Source: Flaccisagitta enflata (lineage: Eukaryota; Chaetognatha; Sagittoidea; Aphragmophora). From it: a DNA stretch of 64,000 nucleotides. The stretch lies in the NCBI GenBank assembly GCA_965153355.1, contig OZ231127.1:82832001-82896000 (forward strand). The letters run 5' to 3'. Numbering within the stretch: the first letter of the stretch is position 1; each line of letters opens with the position of its first letter. Under the pieces are notes generated by a model. It saw only the letters and a program-made list of their open reading frames with translations, made no database searches and had not been told where the DNA came from. The position numbers and the translations under genes are program-made. Of the stretch, positions 39,118 to 53,000 are shown in pieces.

Positions 39118-39592
39118 AAAAAGATTGCGGTGACTAAAGAGAAAAGCTTGGTGGAGAGTGGCCAATGCTTAGAACTTTTTTCCTGACAGCGAAAGCTGCC
39201 ATTTCTGATAAGTTCTTTTACAGTAGATGTCACCTAGACTTTGAAATACAGGGGACTCATAACTTTAATACTAATTAAGTAGAATGATTATTACTTTGCT
39301 TGTAGGATGCTAACGCTCTGAGGGCTTGACAATGTCAATGGGCTGTGGCATCTATCAATGGCTTATCTCAAGAAAAAAACTTTTAGTACAAAAATGTATG
39401 GTTAACAGCTCTCTCGGCAAAGATTTCGGACAACTTACTCAAATTGCAAAACCAGCTCTGGTTACAACAGCAATATCAGCATAATCTTGACTTCACAACA
39501 ACACTGCCATTTCACGGCAATATGACATTGCTATCATCTCATTTTTGTCCTATGGTCATCACCACAGACACGGTACTATTTTGCGGCAATGC

Positions 39593-41036
39593 CTAATTCT
39601 CTGCACTTGTCATACCCCTTGTGCCATTTTGAGTTGATATATCATTGCTATCATCCGGATTTTGTCTATTGGTCATCATTACACTATGATCTTCCACCAA
39701 TGCTTCATCACTATCATCTTGATTGTGATCACTTGTCATCACCACTGTGTCATTTCCCGTCAATGCATCATTGCTCTCATCTTGACTGTGTTCCCTTGTC
39801 ATCACCACTGCATCACTTCCCTCCACTGCGTCATCATTATCATCTTGATTGTGTTTAGTTGTCATCACCACTGTGTCATATCCCGCCAATGCATTATTGC
39901 TGTCATCTTGATTGAGTTCACCTGTCATCACCACTGTGTCATATCCCGCCAATGCATTATTGCTGTCATCTTGATTGAGTTCACCTATCATCACCACTGT
40001 GTCATATCCTGCCAATGCATTATTGCTGTCATCTTGATTGAGTTCACCTGTCATCACCACTGTGTCATATCCCGCCAATGCATTATTGCTGTCATCTTGA
40101 TTGAGTTCACCTGTCATCACCACTGTGTCATTTCCTGTCAATGCATCATTGCCCTCATCTTGATTTTGTCTATTAGTCATCACCACTCTGCCAGCTTCTG
40201 CCAATGCATCATCGCTATTACCACCCAAACATTCTGCTAGATCTCGCCCTTCCGCCGTTTCTTCACGATGAAAGCAAAATCTAAAGGAGGGGCATAAGCC
40301 GGACATCATTTTTTGCAAAGTACTCGTAAAAACCTCAGGGATAAGGGCAAAAAACCATGGAGCCAACTCTTTATGTGGCAGGACCAAAATGCCCATGACA
40401 AAACTTGTTGAACAACAAATGAAATAAATATAAAAAAGGATAAGCAGCTCTTCACCGTGTGAATCCCTGAAATACACTAAATGGTCGATCCATGGATCGT
40501 GGTTCAACAAATGACCAACGCAAAAAATCTCAAGGCTACCCAGAAGTAAATGGATGATGGTGCTACGAATGCGACCCCCATGAGACTGTGAACAAGGTGA
40601 ACAGAAAAAAACAAGGAAAAATACAACCTTGGCGATACTTGACAAGAACATGAGAGGTAAGTGGGGGTCTGCTGATGAGATTACGTCTTCCCTGTGGGTC
40701 ACATATCTCCAGGGAAGCGTGCATGCGACAAAACTCGAAGTTGTGTAAAGAAAGATGGGAATCACAGAGGCGGCGGTGGGATATTGATCGCTGATGAAAT
40801 TCTGTCGCCGGTGAAGAAAAACAAAGTGTAACACCGACTGACTGCAGGCCAACGTCGATATCAGAATAGAAATACTTTGAATCTCTTTCAAAAAAGATGT
40901 AAAAAAAAAATTTGTAAAGCTGGTTTTATGACAATCCGGACATATTTGATTCATCGCATACCATTGAGTAGCAGTTTGAGGAAGTGTTTCAACCGCAGTT
41001 TCCATCATCTTCAAAATGGACGAAAACTGCCTGATT
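39593..41036 (-). CDS. exon 3 of the XK-related gene (terminal)
   Basis: Acceptor CTAATTGCAG|AATC. 481 codons including stop. It holds the ETLPQT motif, at least five hydrophobic segments and the acidic repeat tail. Confidence 0.85.
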
Positions 41037-44000
41037 CTGCAATTAGGTTATTCAAAAAAAAAAAAAAAAAAAAGTCATATAATTTGACATGACATTTTAA
41101 GACTTTGAATAGTTGGAAAAAATTGAATTATGTGTTGAATTTTCAAGATTGGAAGAAACCAGGGTTTCTTTTTTTGTTTTGAGTGGGGGGCAATTGCACA
41201 AGTTGAGCTATTTCATGACTCGGATGCACATTCACTATCTAGTTGCGTGCTACGTGACTCTATATTCTGCTATGTAGGTCTGTCGGTTGGTTGGTCCGTC
41301 CATCGGTTGGTTAGGTGACCTTTTCTATCACTGCCCCTGCCCACCTGCACGCAACTGGGGTAGCCATGTATCCAGCCAAGTTTTGATTGGAAATCTCAAG
41401 GTTGTTTTTCAGTTTGAAAAAAATCCATCTGTGAAATTCTGGCAGTTCTATTTCTATGTTGGTTGTTACTTTAACTATTTCTTATCTGTAAGTTCTCAAT
41501 TTACAGCTGGTTTTTCCCCCAGGATTAGAGGCTTATTTCACTTTGTGGATCTGTCGAGTGTGTCATAGATACAACTGAGAAAGAGAAATTTTCCAGTCCC
41601 CTATATAAATCGCTATGTTAGTCGGTTGGTCCGTCGGTAACATTTTAGCTTTTTTTGGCATTTTTGGACGTTTTTCACATTACTGCTCCTGCTCAAGTGC
41701 TTGCTTAACCTTTTTGGGCAGCGGCCCCGAAGGGGCCGATGACCTATGCTTTCACACGGGGAAATTTCTCCACCTCCTTCTTCTACTTCTCCTTCTCCGT
41801 CTCTCCACCCCCCGCGAAGCTCATATCCTAGCCTTGAGGCCCAAATTCTAGCCTTGAGGTCCAAATTCTAGCCTCAAGGCCCAAATTCTAGCTTCCAGGC
41901 CTAATTCTAGCTTGGAGCCTCAATTCTAGCCTCAAGGTCGAATTCTAGCCTCAAGTTTGGTGTTTGGCGTTTTTCTTCACGGCAATAGCCCAATAGCCCA
42001 ATTGGTCCAAAAACTGGTGGAAATTGGTCAAAATGTGTTTAACTTTGGCAATTTTTGAATGACTCGGTTAAAACATGTCTCACAAATGTTGAAGATTAAA
42101 GACGAATCCTTATATGGATAGCCTCAAAATAAGCAAGCAGGGCCCATCATGAGACAATTTGAGCCAAAAATGACAAGTAATCCGGGGTTATAGTATTGAT
42201 GCAGATTTTTGGAGGGGGGCAGGGGTGGATATATGCATGCAATCTTAGCCAAACAATACCCCGGGGTTGAAATAATGTTGCAGAGGAGGGGTGGGGGTGG
42301 GGGGCAAGGTAGGAAGTGCGCTTCCAATTTAAGGCAAATAATGACCCAGGGTTACAATACCAATGCGGATGTGGGGGGGGGGGGGCATGGGCACAAATGG
42401 GCGTGTAAATCTAGATAAACAATCACCTGGGGTTTTAATATCGTTTTGGACCCTGGGTGCGGGGGTCAGAGGTAAAAATGCGAATTTCTACACTTTTTAG
42501 TCATGTGTACGCAACTCTGTAACCCGCTATGTTGGTTGGTCGGTCCGTCGGTCGCCGTAAGATTTTTTGGCTCCTTTGACGTTTTTGGGCGTCTTTTGTA
42601 TTACTGCTCTTGCCCAAATGCTTGAGTTAGCCTTTTACATCACTGTCCCTGCCCACCCACACGCGACTTCAGTAGCCGTGTATCCAGCCTTGTTTATTCA
42701 AGCCCCAAAGGCCAACAGAGCGGCAGACCGACAGATCTACACACTGACAGATGGACAAAGCCTCTTCTAGTGAGTGTTGCATTCCCGCAACTTAAAATGA
42801 CTTGTCCCAGACTCACTTGACCAAGTCCTCGGTGACATTGTCTCTATCGCAAATAATGAGATAAGCACCAAAAATGTTGGTGACAACGGGGACCAACAAA
42901 ATTGGCGCAGATAAACAAAGAAGGACTCGGAGTGGGACCCCAAAGGGCCGCAGACAGGAATCTCCTTTGCAAAGAAGGACAATGACGGCGATTGTCTGGA
43001 CAAGACCGCCAAGACTAATCCAAGAAGTGGTCAAAATGAAACGCAGCGTATCAGTTGAATGGCGCCTCAGTTGGGAAACCAGTTGTCATCAAGAATTTCA
43101 GATTGGATTGGGATCTTTAAGTTACAAATATTTGTTTAGATTCAAGTAGAGATATCAGCCATGGGCCTCAGAAGATTGTTCGGAAAATTATAAACAATTT
43201 AAACATGAAACCGAAATTATTATATATTATCATATATTATATATTATTATTATATATCATATACTATATATTATATATTATATATTATATATTATACATT
43301 ATATATTATACATTATACATTATATGTTATATATTTTATATTGCTTACTAAGCGACTCTACTTAAGAGGGTAAGTCTGTCTGTCCAAATGTTAGTAGGTG
43401 GGATGGTAACGCGAAATTCTGGCTGAGACGAGATGGGCTGAAGAATTGATTGGTAAGCAAACTCTCCTCTCAATGTGAGTCCAGGTCATAAGTCATGGTA
43501 CAGTGCGACTCATAAAAAAGGTTACAACTTTCATTCTAATCTTACACAGTTTCAATTCAACCTGTCAAATTGTTTTTTAAGATCATTTTAAAGAGTTCCA
43601 AAAATGAACAATTTGCCACCAATCTCATTGAATTTGATCAATTCATTTGGATTTTATGTTAACATGAAGACAAATTTAAAGTAAGGTTATTAGACCTAAG
43701 TTGCGTGCGTTGGCATTTCACCAAAAATCGGACAAACAGGCTGACTAAATGGAAATTTCAAAAAGACCCTTGAATTAGTGGTGTCCATCTCCTAGTGTAT
43801 TCTCTAATGTTCAAAAGTGTAAAAAAAGAAAAAAAAAGTGATTTGTGATGGATGGATGGACAGGCGGACAGATGGACCAACCAAAAAGTGGTTTATACAG
43901 GGTGTTTCATATCAAATGATATATAAGAAAACAATGTTGCTCTGCTTCTAAAAATAAGACAGCAATTCTGAAAATAGATTCATTGAGCTCTTAAGCTCTA

Positions 44001-47000
44001 ATTTTCAGTCGCGTGCACGCGACTCTACAACCCGCTCCGTCGGTCCGTCGGTCGGTCGGTTGGTCGGTCGGTAACACTTAGCTTTTTTGTGTCTTTTTGG
44101 GTCGTCTGGAGTTATTTTGAGTCATTTTTTTGTTATTTTTGGCAATTATTGGTTGCTTTTAGTCATTTTTGGTCATTATTGGTCATTTTGGTCATTTTGG
44201 TCATTTTGGTCATTTTTGATCAGTGCAGTCAATTACAGTCATTTTTATGTTTTGTCTTTTTGTCATTTTTGTCATTTTGGTGGTCATTTTGGTCATTTGG
44301 TCATTTTGGTCATTTTTGGTGTTTGTTGTTTGGTCACATTTTGGTCATTTGGTCCATTTTGGTCATTGCGGTCATTTTGATCATTTTGATCATTAGTGAT
44401 CTTTGTCATTTGGTCATTTTTGGTCACTGGTCACTTTTGAGTCTGTTTTGTGGTCATTTTCAGGTCATTTCTGATCATTTTGGTCATTTTTGATCATTTT
44501 GATCATTTTTAGTCATTAATGGTCATTGTTGGTCATTGTTGGTCATTGTTGGTCAGTGTTGGTCATTTTTGGTCATTTTTGGTCATTTTGGTCATTTTGG
44601 TCATTTTGACCATTTTTATGGTGTTGTTTAGGTCATTTGATCATTATTGATGTTTTTGATCATTTTGATCATTTTGGTCATTGTTGGTCATTTTGATCAT
44701 TTTGATGATTGCTGGTATTTGGTCATTTTTGGTCATTTTGGTCATTTGGTCATTTTTGGTCATTTTTGATCATTTTTGGTCATTTTTGGTCATTGTTAGT
44801 CATTGTTGGTCATTTTGGTCATTTCTGGTCATTTTTGATCATCTTTGATCATTTTTGTTGATTTTTGGTCATTTTGTTCATTTATGATGTGTTTTGGTCA
44901 TTTTGGTCATTTGGTCATTTTTGATCATTTTGGTCCATTTTTGGTCATTTGGTCATTTTACAATTCATTTTGATTAAGGTCTGTAGTTAAGTCTGCTAGT
45001 TCCAATCTATGGTTTCACGTCTTTAGTTAAAATCTGCTGGTTTAAGTCTGCTGGTTTTTAAATCAATAGGGTTAAGTCTGCTGGTTAAAGTCTGCTGGTT
45101 AAAAATGCTGGTTTTAGTCTGCTGGTTTAAATCTAATGTTTTAAGTCTGCTGGTCTAATGGTTTAAGTCTGCTGGTTCAAGTCTGCTGGTTAAAGTCTGC
45201 TGGTTAAAATGATATGAAAGATGAGTATTGTTTAAGTCTGGTTTGATTCTGGTTTAAGTCTGGTTTAAGTTTGGTTTAAGTATGGTTTAAGTCTGGTTAA
45301 AGTCTGGTTTACGTCTGGTTTCGTCTGGTTAGAGTCTGGTTTAAGAATGGATGTTCATGTCTGATTTATGTCTGGTTTAAGTCTAGGTTAGGTCTGGTTT
45401 AGGTCTGGTTTAGGTCTGGTCTAACTATGGTTTTTGTCTGGTTTATATTTTGTTTTAGGTCTGATTTAGGTCTGGTTTTGGTCTGGTTTAATTCTGGTTT
45501 GTGTCTGGTTTGGAGTCTGGTTTGAGTCTGTGGTTTGAGTCTGGTTTGAGTCTGGTTTGATTCTGGTTTCAGAAAGTTCTGGTTTGAGCCTGGTTTCCGA
45601 GCCTGGTTTGAGCTGGTTGGTCTGATTTAAAATCTGGTTTGAGTCTGGTTTGAGTCTGGTTTGAGTCTGGTTTGAGTCTGGTTTGAGTCTGGTTTGAGTA
45701 TGGTTTGAGTCTGGTTTGAGTCTGGTTTGAGTCTGGTTTGAGTCTGGCTTAAATCTGGTTTATGTCTGGTTTATGTCTGGTTTATGTCTGATTTAGGTCT
45801 GGTTTTGGTCTGGTTTAATTCTGGTTTGAGTCTCTTTTGAGTCTGGTATGAGCCTGGTTTGGGTCTGTTGTGGGTTGCGTTTAAGTTTGATTTTCGATAA
45901 AAAGATACAATAAGGAGTCAGGTCAGTTCAGTTATTTTTGTCCTGCACGCGACTTATAGGTGTTGGCCTTGTTCGTATAAAAATTTGATTGGTTTAAGTT
46001 GAGTAGTCTGGCCACAATATAGATTTGAAGTGAAATGAATATTTCCAGTCAATGTGTTTTTTTTCCTGGAAGTTTTTCTGTAAATCATTCTTACGTCTAA
46101 ATGGTTTGAACTACAGATGCCAGATTAGACTCAAATAAAAGAAAAATAAATATCTTTAATATGAGATCAATCTGGAATCTGTAGCTTAAAATGTTTGGAC
46201 GTGAGAATGATTTGATGAAAAACTTCCAGCGCCAGGATGAAAAAAAACATTGACTGTAAATAACTATGGCAAAATAAAAAAAAACGAACAAATTTTGGGA
46301 GAGCAAAAACATAAGAAGATGTTAACCAATTTGCATAAAATCTACAGGGAATGATAACCATGATTTAGACTTTATCTGGTTAAAATTTCATCAAAATCCG
46401 TTGAATACTTTAGCCGTTATCACGTTTTTACTGAAGTCACCTCTTTTTTTGACTGCCAGAGATGACATTTATCATAACTCAAAATAATTCCATTTTTAGT
46501 AAAATTAGCATTGTGCCAAAAGTTTTGGGAGTTCTGTTATGATTTTTGAACTGTAGTCTGATGGTGCTATTTACTAATACTAGGCAAAATTCGCTTCTAC
46601 TCAGATAAAGTCCAGTGGGGTAGATATTAGTTGATTGTAAGATTGCTCAGGATAAGAAATATTCAGCTACCTGTAAGAATATTTTTGCAATTTTGGAGAC
46701 TAAAAATGCTTCCATCTTCACAAAACTTTTACTGGAGATTACTCTTATGTACAAAAGTTACCAGTTACAAAATTATGATAATCAGTAAAAAACTATGGCC
46801 ATAGCATTACTTTATATTTCAGTTTTCATCTTCATTAACTTCATTCTTGAAATTATAAAAAAAAGTTTTGGAAAATTTGCAGTCCCTGCTAAAATATTCT
46901 GAGTTTCGTTGTAAAATTTTTACCACAGCCTGCTAACAATGTGGTCTTCTTCCACTTCAAATTTCATCAAAATCGGACTAGATTTAGTGCAGTTTTTTTA

Positions 47001-50000
47001 ATTTGTTTATTCATTCTTTGAAAAATCTTATGTGTGTACGTTGAATTTTTTGATCATCGGACAAGCATATATAAAAAATCTATAATTCCTAAACTATTTA
47101 GAGCAGGACATCAATTTTTTCAGTGATGCTTAATGATACCAAAAAGTAACTCCAGTAAAAATTTCAGCACACTGGGTGAATTTTCAAAGGATTTATAAGC
47201 AAAAGAACTAACTGTTCGCTTTTTTTTTGCCATAGTTATTCATTACTTAACTTAGACCAATGATTTTTTTACATAAAAAATCGGAGTTTAAGAGCTTTAT
47301 GAATCTTTTTACAGAATTGTTTCCTCATTTTTAGAGCAGAATTATATTGATTTCTTATATATCATTTGATGTGAAACACCCTGTAGAGTCACGTAGCACA
47401 CAACTAAAAACCTTAGTGGGAAAACAATTCTTTCATAGATTTCATAAAACAAATCTTACTAAAACTGTTGTAATTTCTAAACCAATTGAGGTAGTAACCC
47501 CAGAAACTGCTCAAATGAGAGATTTTTTGAAGGGCTTTCTCAATGTCATGGATATTGATTGGTTTTCACCTGATTTAAAGCTTTTATGAATGACAAAAAT
47601 AAGAATTTTTTCATCACACAAATGTCAAAAATGATTTATCTTTTCCCTCTCCTACAATATCCATATTTGAATAGAAGAAAGTAAAAAAAATCAATGACCG
47701 TTAAAAGATTTTCAAAAGATCTAGCTTTACTTGTTTAGAAATGACATTCATTTGAAGTGAAATGGGTACATTTTTGTAATCTGCTTTTTAGTCGCATGCT
47801 TCGCGACTTTACACCCCACTATGTTGGTCTGTTGGTTGGTTCATCAGTTTGTCAGTCAGTTGGTCCCCTTTTTAGATGCGTCCTCGCATCTCTATAATAG
47901 GCTGTGTCCGTCGGTTGGTTGGTCGGTTGGTTGGTCGGTAACGCATTCATCAAAAACATCAAAATCAAGCATTTTTTCAACAGAAAAGTGGTTCTACCCC
48001 AGTAAAAAAAGCATACATCAAGTAATTCATCCATTCAATCATTCATTCATTCACAAATGACATTCGTTCATAAAAAGAACATTCATTCATAAAAAACGTT
48101 CATTCAAAGAGGACGCATCGTTGGCCTACTTGGCCTTGTTACTTTTTTGGCGTTTTTGAGCTTTTTGAGCATACGGCTCCTGCCCAGATGCTCTAGTGAC
48201 CATCTCCAGCACTGCTCCTACCCATCCGCACGCGACTAGGGTAGCTGTGTATCTGGCCTTGTTTAAACTTGAAAATCAACTTTTCTTTACGATGCCTTAA
48301 CAAGTTAAGTTATAAATGTGAGATTGTTGGCAAATGAATTCTATTTTGAATATCTTTTGAATGATCTAAGATTTTTATCAATTTGGTGTACTGCAAATGG
48401 CAAAAATCAAATGAAAAAGGTCTTTTTTTATATTTTTTGAAGAATTTGCATTTCCCCCTTGGGATGTGGAAGCGATTGACCACTTCCAATTTGGAGGATG
48501 GGATAGCCACTAGTATTTGAACCATAAAATGGAAGCGGAAGAAAAAGCGGTGGAAGCTGCATGAAAATTGACCGCTTCCAAATCACTTTTTTATGGTTCG
48601 CAGTGTCCACGGTTTTTTTTTTTTGCAGTTTCTATTAGTTTGAGGGTTGATTAAACTAGCACTATCACTCATAAAATCTTGTCAAGGGTGCTTTTTGAGA
48701 ACTTTGAAAAAAAAGAATATTTAGCCCCATGTTGAATATAGATCTTTTAGACAAAATGAATGATTCTCTGCACAATTTTGTTTTTCTTTCCAAATCATCT
48801 GCCAGAGCGAAGCTTTAATTCGAATAGCTTCGGCCCTAATGCATAAAACCCAGCCAACCCTTAGCCCTAAAGCTAACCCTCTCCCTAACCCTAAACCTAA
48901 AACTATCCCCAACCCTAAAGCTAACCCTTAACCCACCCCTAACCCTAATTTAAAACAACAAGGCCGGATACACGGCAATCCAGTCGCGGACGGTTGGGCA
49001 GGAGCAGTAGTGCGAAAACCACTCGTAATTCAAAAATATGACCGACGGACCGACCGACGGACCGACCGACAGACCGACCGACAGACCAAGGTGTAGAGTT
49101 GCGTGTCCGCGACTAAAAACGCTTAGGTCACAGTGCAAACGAGCATGCAATTTGACAAGTCAAAACGGTTTATACGATATTTTTTGTTTTTAGCTATTCA
49201 AAGATTTTTTATTAAGATAAAGGTCTGTAGTAGGTAATCATCAATTTTTTGCATAGAAAAGCGTTTTTCTGTACCATATGCTTAGGAAATGTGAAAAAAA
49301 GGATGCCAAATTGATGGATTTTTAACAAAAATTGATTCTTGTGCACAGACATGTCTCACGTGAAAAACCGAATCTATCTCTGAATTCAAAATTTTGCATT
49401 TTGAAAAACATTGCAACAGTCTACACACTTTTAAGAAACAGGCCATGTGTTTAAAGTGCAAAATTTTGCATTCAGAGACAGATTCGGTTTTTCACGTGCA
49501 ATTCTTTTTAAGAAAAGCTGTTGTTTCACTGAGTATGCTGCGACTTTACCGATGCGAGATCAATACCATTGGTCAATTAACCGCTTTTTAATTGATTTAG
49601 GGATCATAAAGCATGCATAAGACTTTAGTTTTTGTTATATTTTCGCTGCGTAGCAGCGTATTCCATCACAGAACAGAACAATTTGTCAAATTTGACGCTG
49701 TTCTGCACCACGACTTAGAAAGTCTTAAAAACAAAAGATCACAGATGATCGTACAATTGTACCGATCTTTCCTACTTATCCAAACCTCTTTTTAGTTGCG
49801 TGCACGCGACTCTACAACCCGCTTTGTCCGTTGGTTGGTCGGTCGGTTGGTTGGTTGGTCGGTTGGTCTGTCACTTTACTTTTTTTATGATTTTATTTCT
49901 TTGACCTCACTGCTCCTGCCCATACGATCTGGTGACCTTGAATATGGCCCCTGCCCACCCGCATGCGACTTCGGTAGCCGTGTATCCGGCCTTGTTTGTA

Positions 50001-53000
50001 AGCAAATTTGTAATCCTGATATTTCCTTTCATTCGAGATATCACACTATATTCTTTCTCAAAGGACTATGATTTCCAATTTTTAGTTGTGGACAAGCTAC
50101 TCTATAAGTAGTACGAGGATGCCTAAAACTTCAATGTCACTTAAAAAGGAAATTTTGTTGAAATAGACTTCATTAAGCAGTTCTAAAAGTGTATGTTAAA
50201 CAAATTATTAACCGAGTTCACTTTTTATACAAATTAAGCAATGATTATAAAACAGAAAGTAGGTCTAAAAAATTGTTTGTTGCTGCAAACTTCTTTCTGA
50301 AGCTATTAAGCTGCGCAGTAATTTTTATGCTTGTACACCATATAAACATGCGATTGGTAGATGGGGAGCGCATCAGAGAAGATATTTTTTGAAAACAGCC
50401 TCAGATAGCATTTTGTAACTTCTATCATATATGTGTGAACCTTGCAGACACAAAAATATTGAGATCCCCTTCTGCATGTTCGAAGTTGAGAGAGTTTTTA
50501 ACAATTTCTATGGATTGCGTTTCTTGATTTTCATCACTTTTTTCAACATTTCCTGGTCGTCTGAGGTGTGTTCTGGTATGCCTCTGGGTCCTTATACATA
50601 AATATAGCTAAAAACGCTATGTATATCAAACTCATTTTTGTTTGGAGAAAAGTCAGGTTTTCAACAATAGATTTCAAGAACTTGACAAGTTACGTGTCTG
50701 CTTACTACTATAAGAGGCTTTGTCCGTCCATCCGTCTGTCCGTCTGTTCATCCATCACGCTCGAGTTGTCACGCTCGAGTGGAAAACGATCACATAGTGT
50801 GAAAATGCGCGTTCTCGCCCCTGCCCACCCGTCCGCGACTGGTTTTGGCTGTGTATCCGGCCTTGTTTCACCACTGTTGCAAAATTTTACAATCTTGGCC
50901 ATTAACAGACAGACAGTTGTATAAGTTTGTTTATTGCCTAGAAGTGGATAGCAAACATGTCAGAACGCATTTGATATCTAGCATCACTATCTTGGGCATC
51001 CACCGCCGCTGGAACACACTGTGGCATTGACTTATAGAGAGATTGGAGGTACTATGGAGTGATGCTGATCCAAACCTTTTGAGCATTTTTTCAGCCTCGC
51101 TTTTGATGTTGTTTTCTTGTGTTTTTGCAGATTTTTGATAGTTCTCAGCTGGATTGAGATCCAGACTAGTCTGCGCCAACCTGGAAAAAGCTTTGCTCTT
51201 AATTTTTCATGTCATTTCTTCGCATATTGGTGCAGCGCACCAGTGCGCCGTCTTCAAAAAACTTATTGAAGATGCAAATTTTGAAAAAAAAATTAATTAA
51301 CTGCGATTAGTATCAAGCAAGCTATAACACTTTTAAGCTGTCTGTATATTTACAGCGGCTTAAAAATTGAAAAAAGATTTTTCCTTGAAAACAAATTGTG
51401 CGACCTATCAAATGAAAGGAATCAACATCAGGATTACAAATTTTCTATTGAATAAGAGGTCTGGATGAGTTACAATATTCTCAATTCAAAATGAGGCTCT
51501 AATCATTCTTTCTTTAGTCGCGTGCACACGTCTCTACAACCCGCTTCGTCGGTTGGTTGGTTGGTCCGTCCATTGGTCGGTCCGTCCGTCGGTAACACTT
51601 TGCTTTTTTGCGTTGTTCATGGACATTTTGGGTTGTCTGGAGTTATTCTGAGCTATTTTTTGTTGTTTTTGGTCATTTTTAGTCGCGTGCACGCGACTCT
51701 ACAACCCGCTCTGTCCGTCGGTCTGTCGGTCGGTCGGTCGGTTGGTCGGTCGGTAACACTTTGCTTTTTTTGTGTCGTTTTTGGTCATTTTTTGTTGCTT
51801 TTAGTCATTTTTGGTCATTTTTGGTCATTTTGGTCATTTTGGTCATTTTGGTCATTTTGGTCATTTTGGTCATTTTGGTCATTTTGGTGATTTTGGTCAT
51901 TTTTGGTCATTTGTGAACATTCATAATCATTTTAATCATTTTTAATCATTTTTAATCATTTTTGATCATTTTGGTCATTTTTGGTCATTTTGATCATTTT
52001 CGTCATTTTGGCCATTTTGGTGATTTTGGTCATTTTTGGTCATTTTTGATCATTTTTTATCATTTTTGATCATTTTGGGTCATTTCTGGTTATTTTTGAT
52101 CATTTTTTTGTCATTTTCGGTCATTTTTGGTCATTTTGGTCATTTTGGTCATATTGGTCATTTTTGATCAATTTTGGTCATATTTGATCCTTTTTGGTAA
52201 TTTTTGGTCATTTTGTGTCATTTTTGGACATTTCTGGCTATTTTTGATCATTTTTTGTCATTTTTGGTCTTTTTTGATCATTTTTGGGCATTTTGGTCAT
52301 ATTGGTCATTTTGGTCATTTTTGATCAATTTTGGTCATTTTTGATCATTTTTGGTCATTTTGGGTCATCTTGGGTCATTTTGGGTCATTTTGTGTCATTA
52401 TTGGCCATTTTTGGTCATTTTTGGTCATTTTTGGTCATTTTTGGTCTTTTCAGGTCATTTGAGGTCATTATAGGTCATTTTAGGTCACTTTGATCATTTT
52501 TGGTCATTTTTGGTCATTTTTGGTCATTTTTGGTCATTTTTGGTCATTTTTGTCATTTTTGTCATTTTTGTCATTTTTGGTCATTTTTGGTCATTTTTGG
52601 TCATTTTTGGTCATTTTTGGTCATTTTTGGTCATTTTTGTTCATTTTTGGTCATTTTGTTCATTTTTGGTCATTTTTGGTCATTTTTGATCATTTTTGAT
52701 CATTTTGGCCATTTTGGTCATTTTTGGTCATCTTTGGTCATCTTTGGTCATCTTTGGTCATCTTTGGTCATCTTTGGTCATTTTGGTCATTTTGGTCATT
52801 TTGGTCATTTTTGGTCATTTATGGTCATTTTGGTCATTTTGGTTAAAGTCTGCTGGCTAAAGTCTGCTAAAGTCTGGTTGTTGAAGTCTGCTGGTTTAAA
52901 TCTAATGGTTTAAGTCTGCAGGTCTAATGGTTTAAGTCTGCTGGTTTAAGTCTGCTGGTTAAAATGATATTGAAGATAAGTATGGTTTAAGTCTGGTTTA

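Larger units (their letters stand above)
43898..47383. mobile_element. mariner-like element, 3486 bp with nested insert
   Basis: TIR CAGGGTGTTTCATATCAAAT, inverted at the right with one mismatch in 32. The inverted homology extends about 110 bp. TA duplicated at 43896-43897 and 47384-47385. No transposase frame. Removing the nested HT copy leaves about 1.5 kb. Confidence 0.85.
43679..47405 (-). mobile_element. HT element (tag AGTTGCGTGC) split by a mariner-like element
   Basis: Left part: AAGGTTATTAGACCTA, then AGTTGCGTGC, to GTGGTTTATA. Right part: TAGAGTCACGTAGCACACAACT. The uninterrupted relatives at 21417 and 27608 read GTGGCTTATAGAGTCGCG across the join. Confidence 0.85.

Noticed and set aside
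39662-40240. Plus-strand frame of 192 codons with Cys/His/Ile repeats
   Set aside because: Antisense shadow of the repeat tail of the XK-related exon 3.
44130-44965. CRISPR-like array
   Set aside because: Repeats are 8-10 bp with 0-5 bp between, unequal and variable. This is a minisatellite in a eukaryotic element.
47347-47589. Plus-strand frame with coding-like words (PIEVVTPETAQMRDFLKGF)
   Set aside because: It starts inside a transposon end, has no splice signals and lies antisense within an intron. Kept only as a weak possibility.
44087-52913. Plus-strand frames rich in HFWSFLVIFGHF repeats
   Set aside because: Translations of the GGTCATTTT arrays in HT elements.
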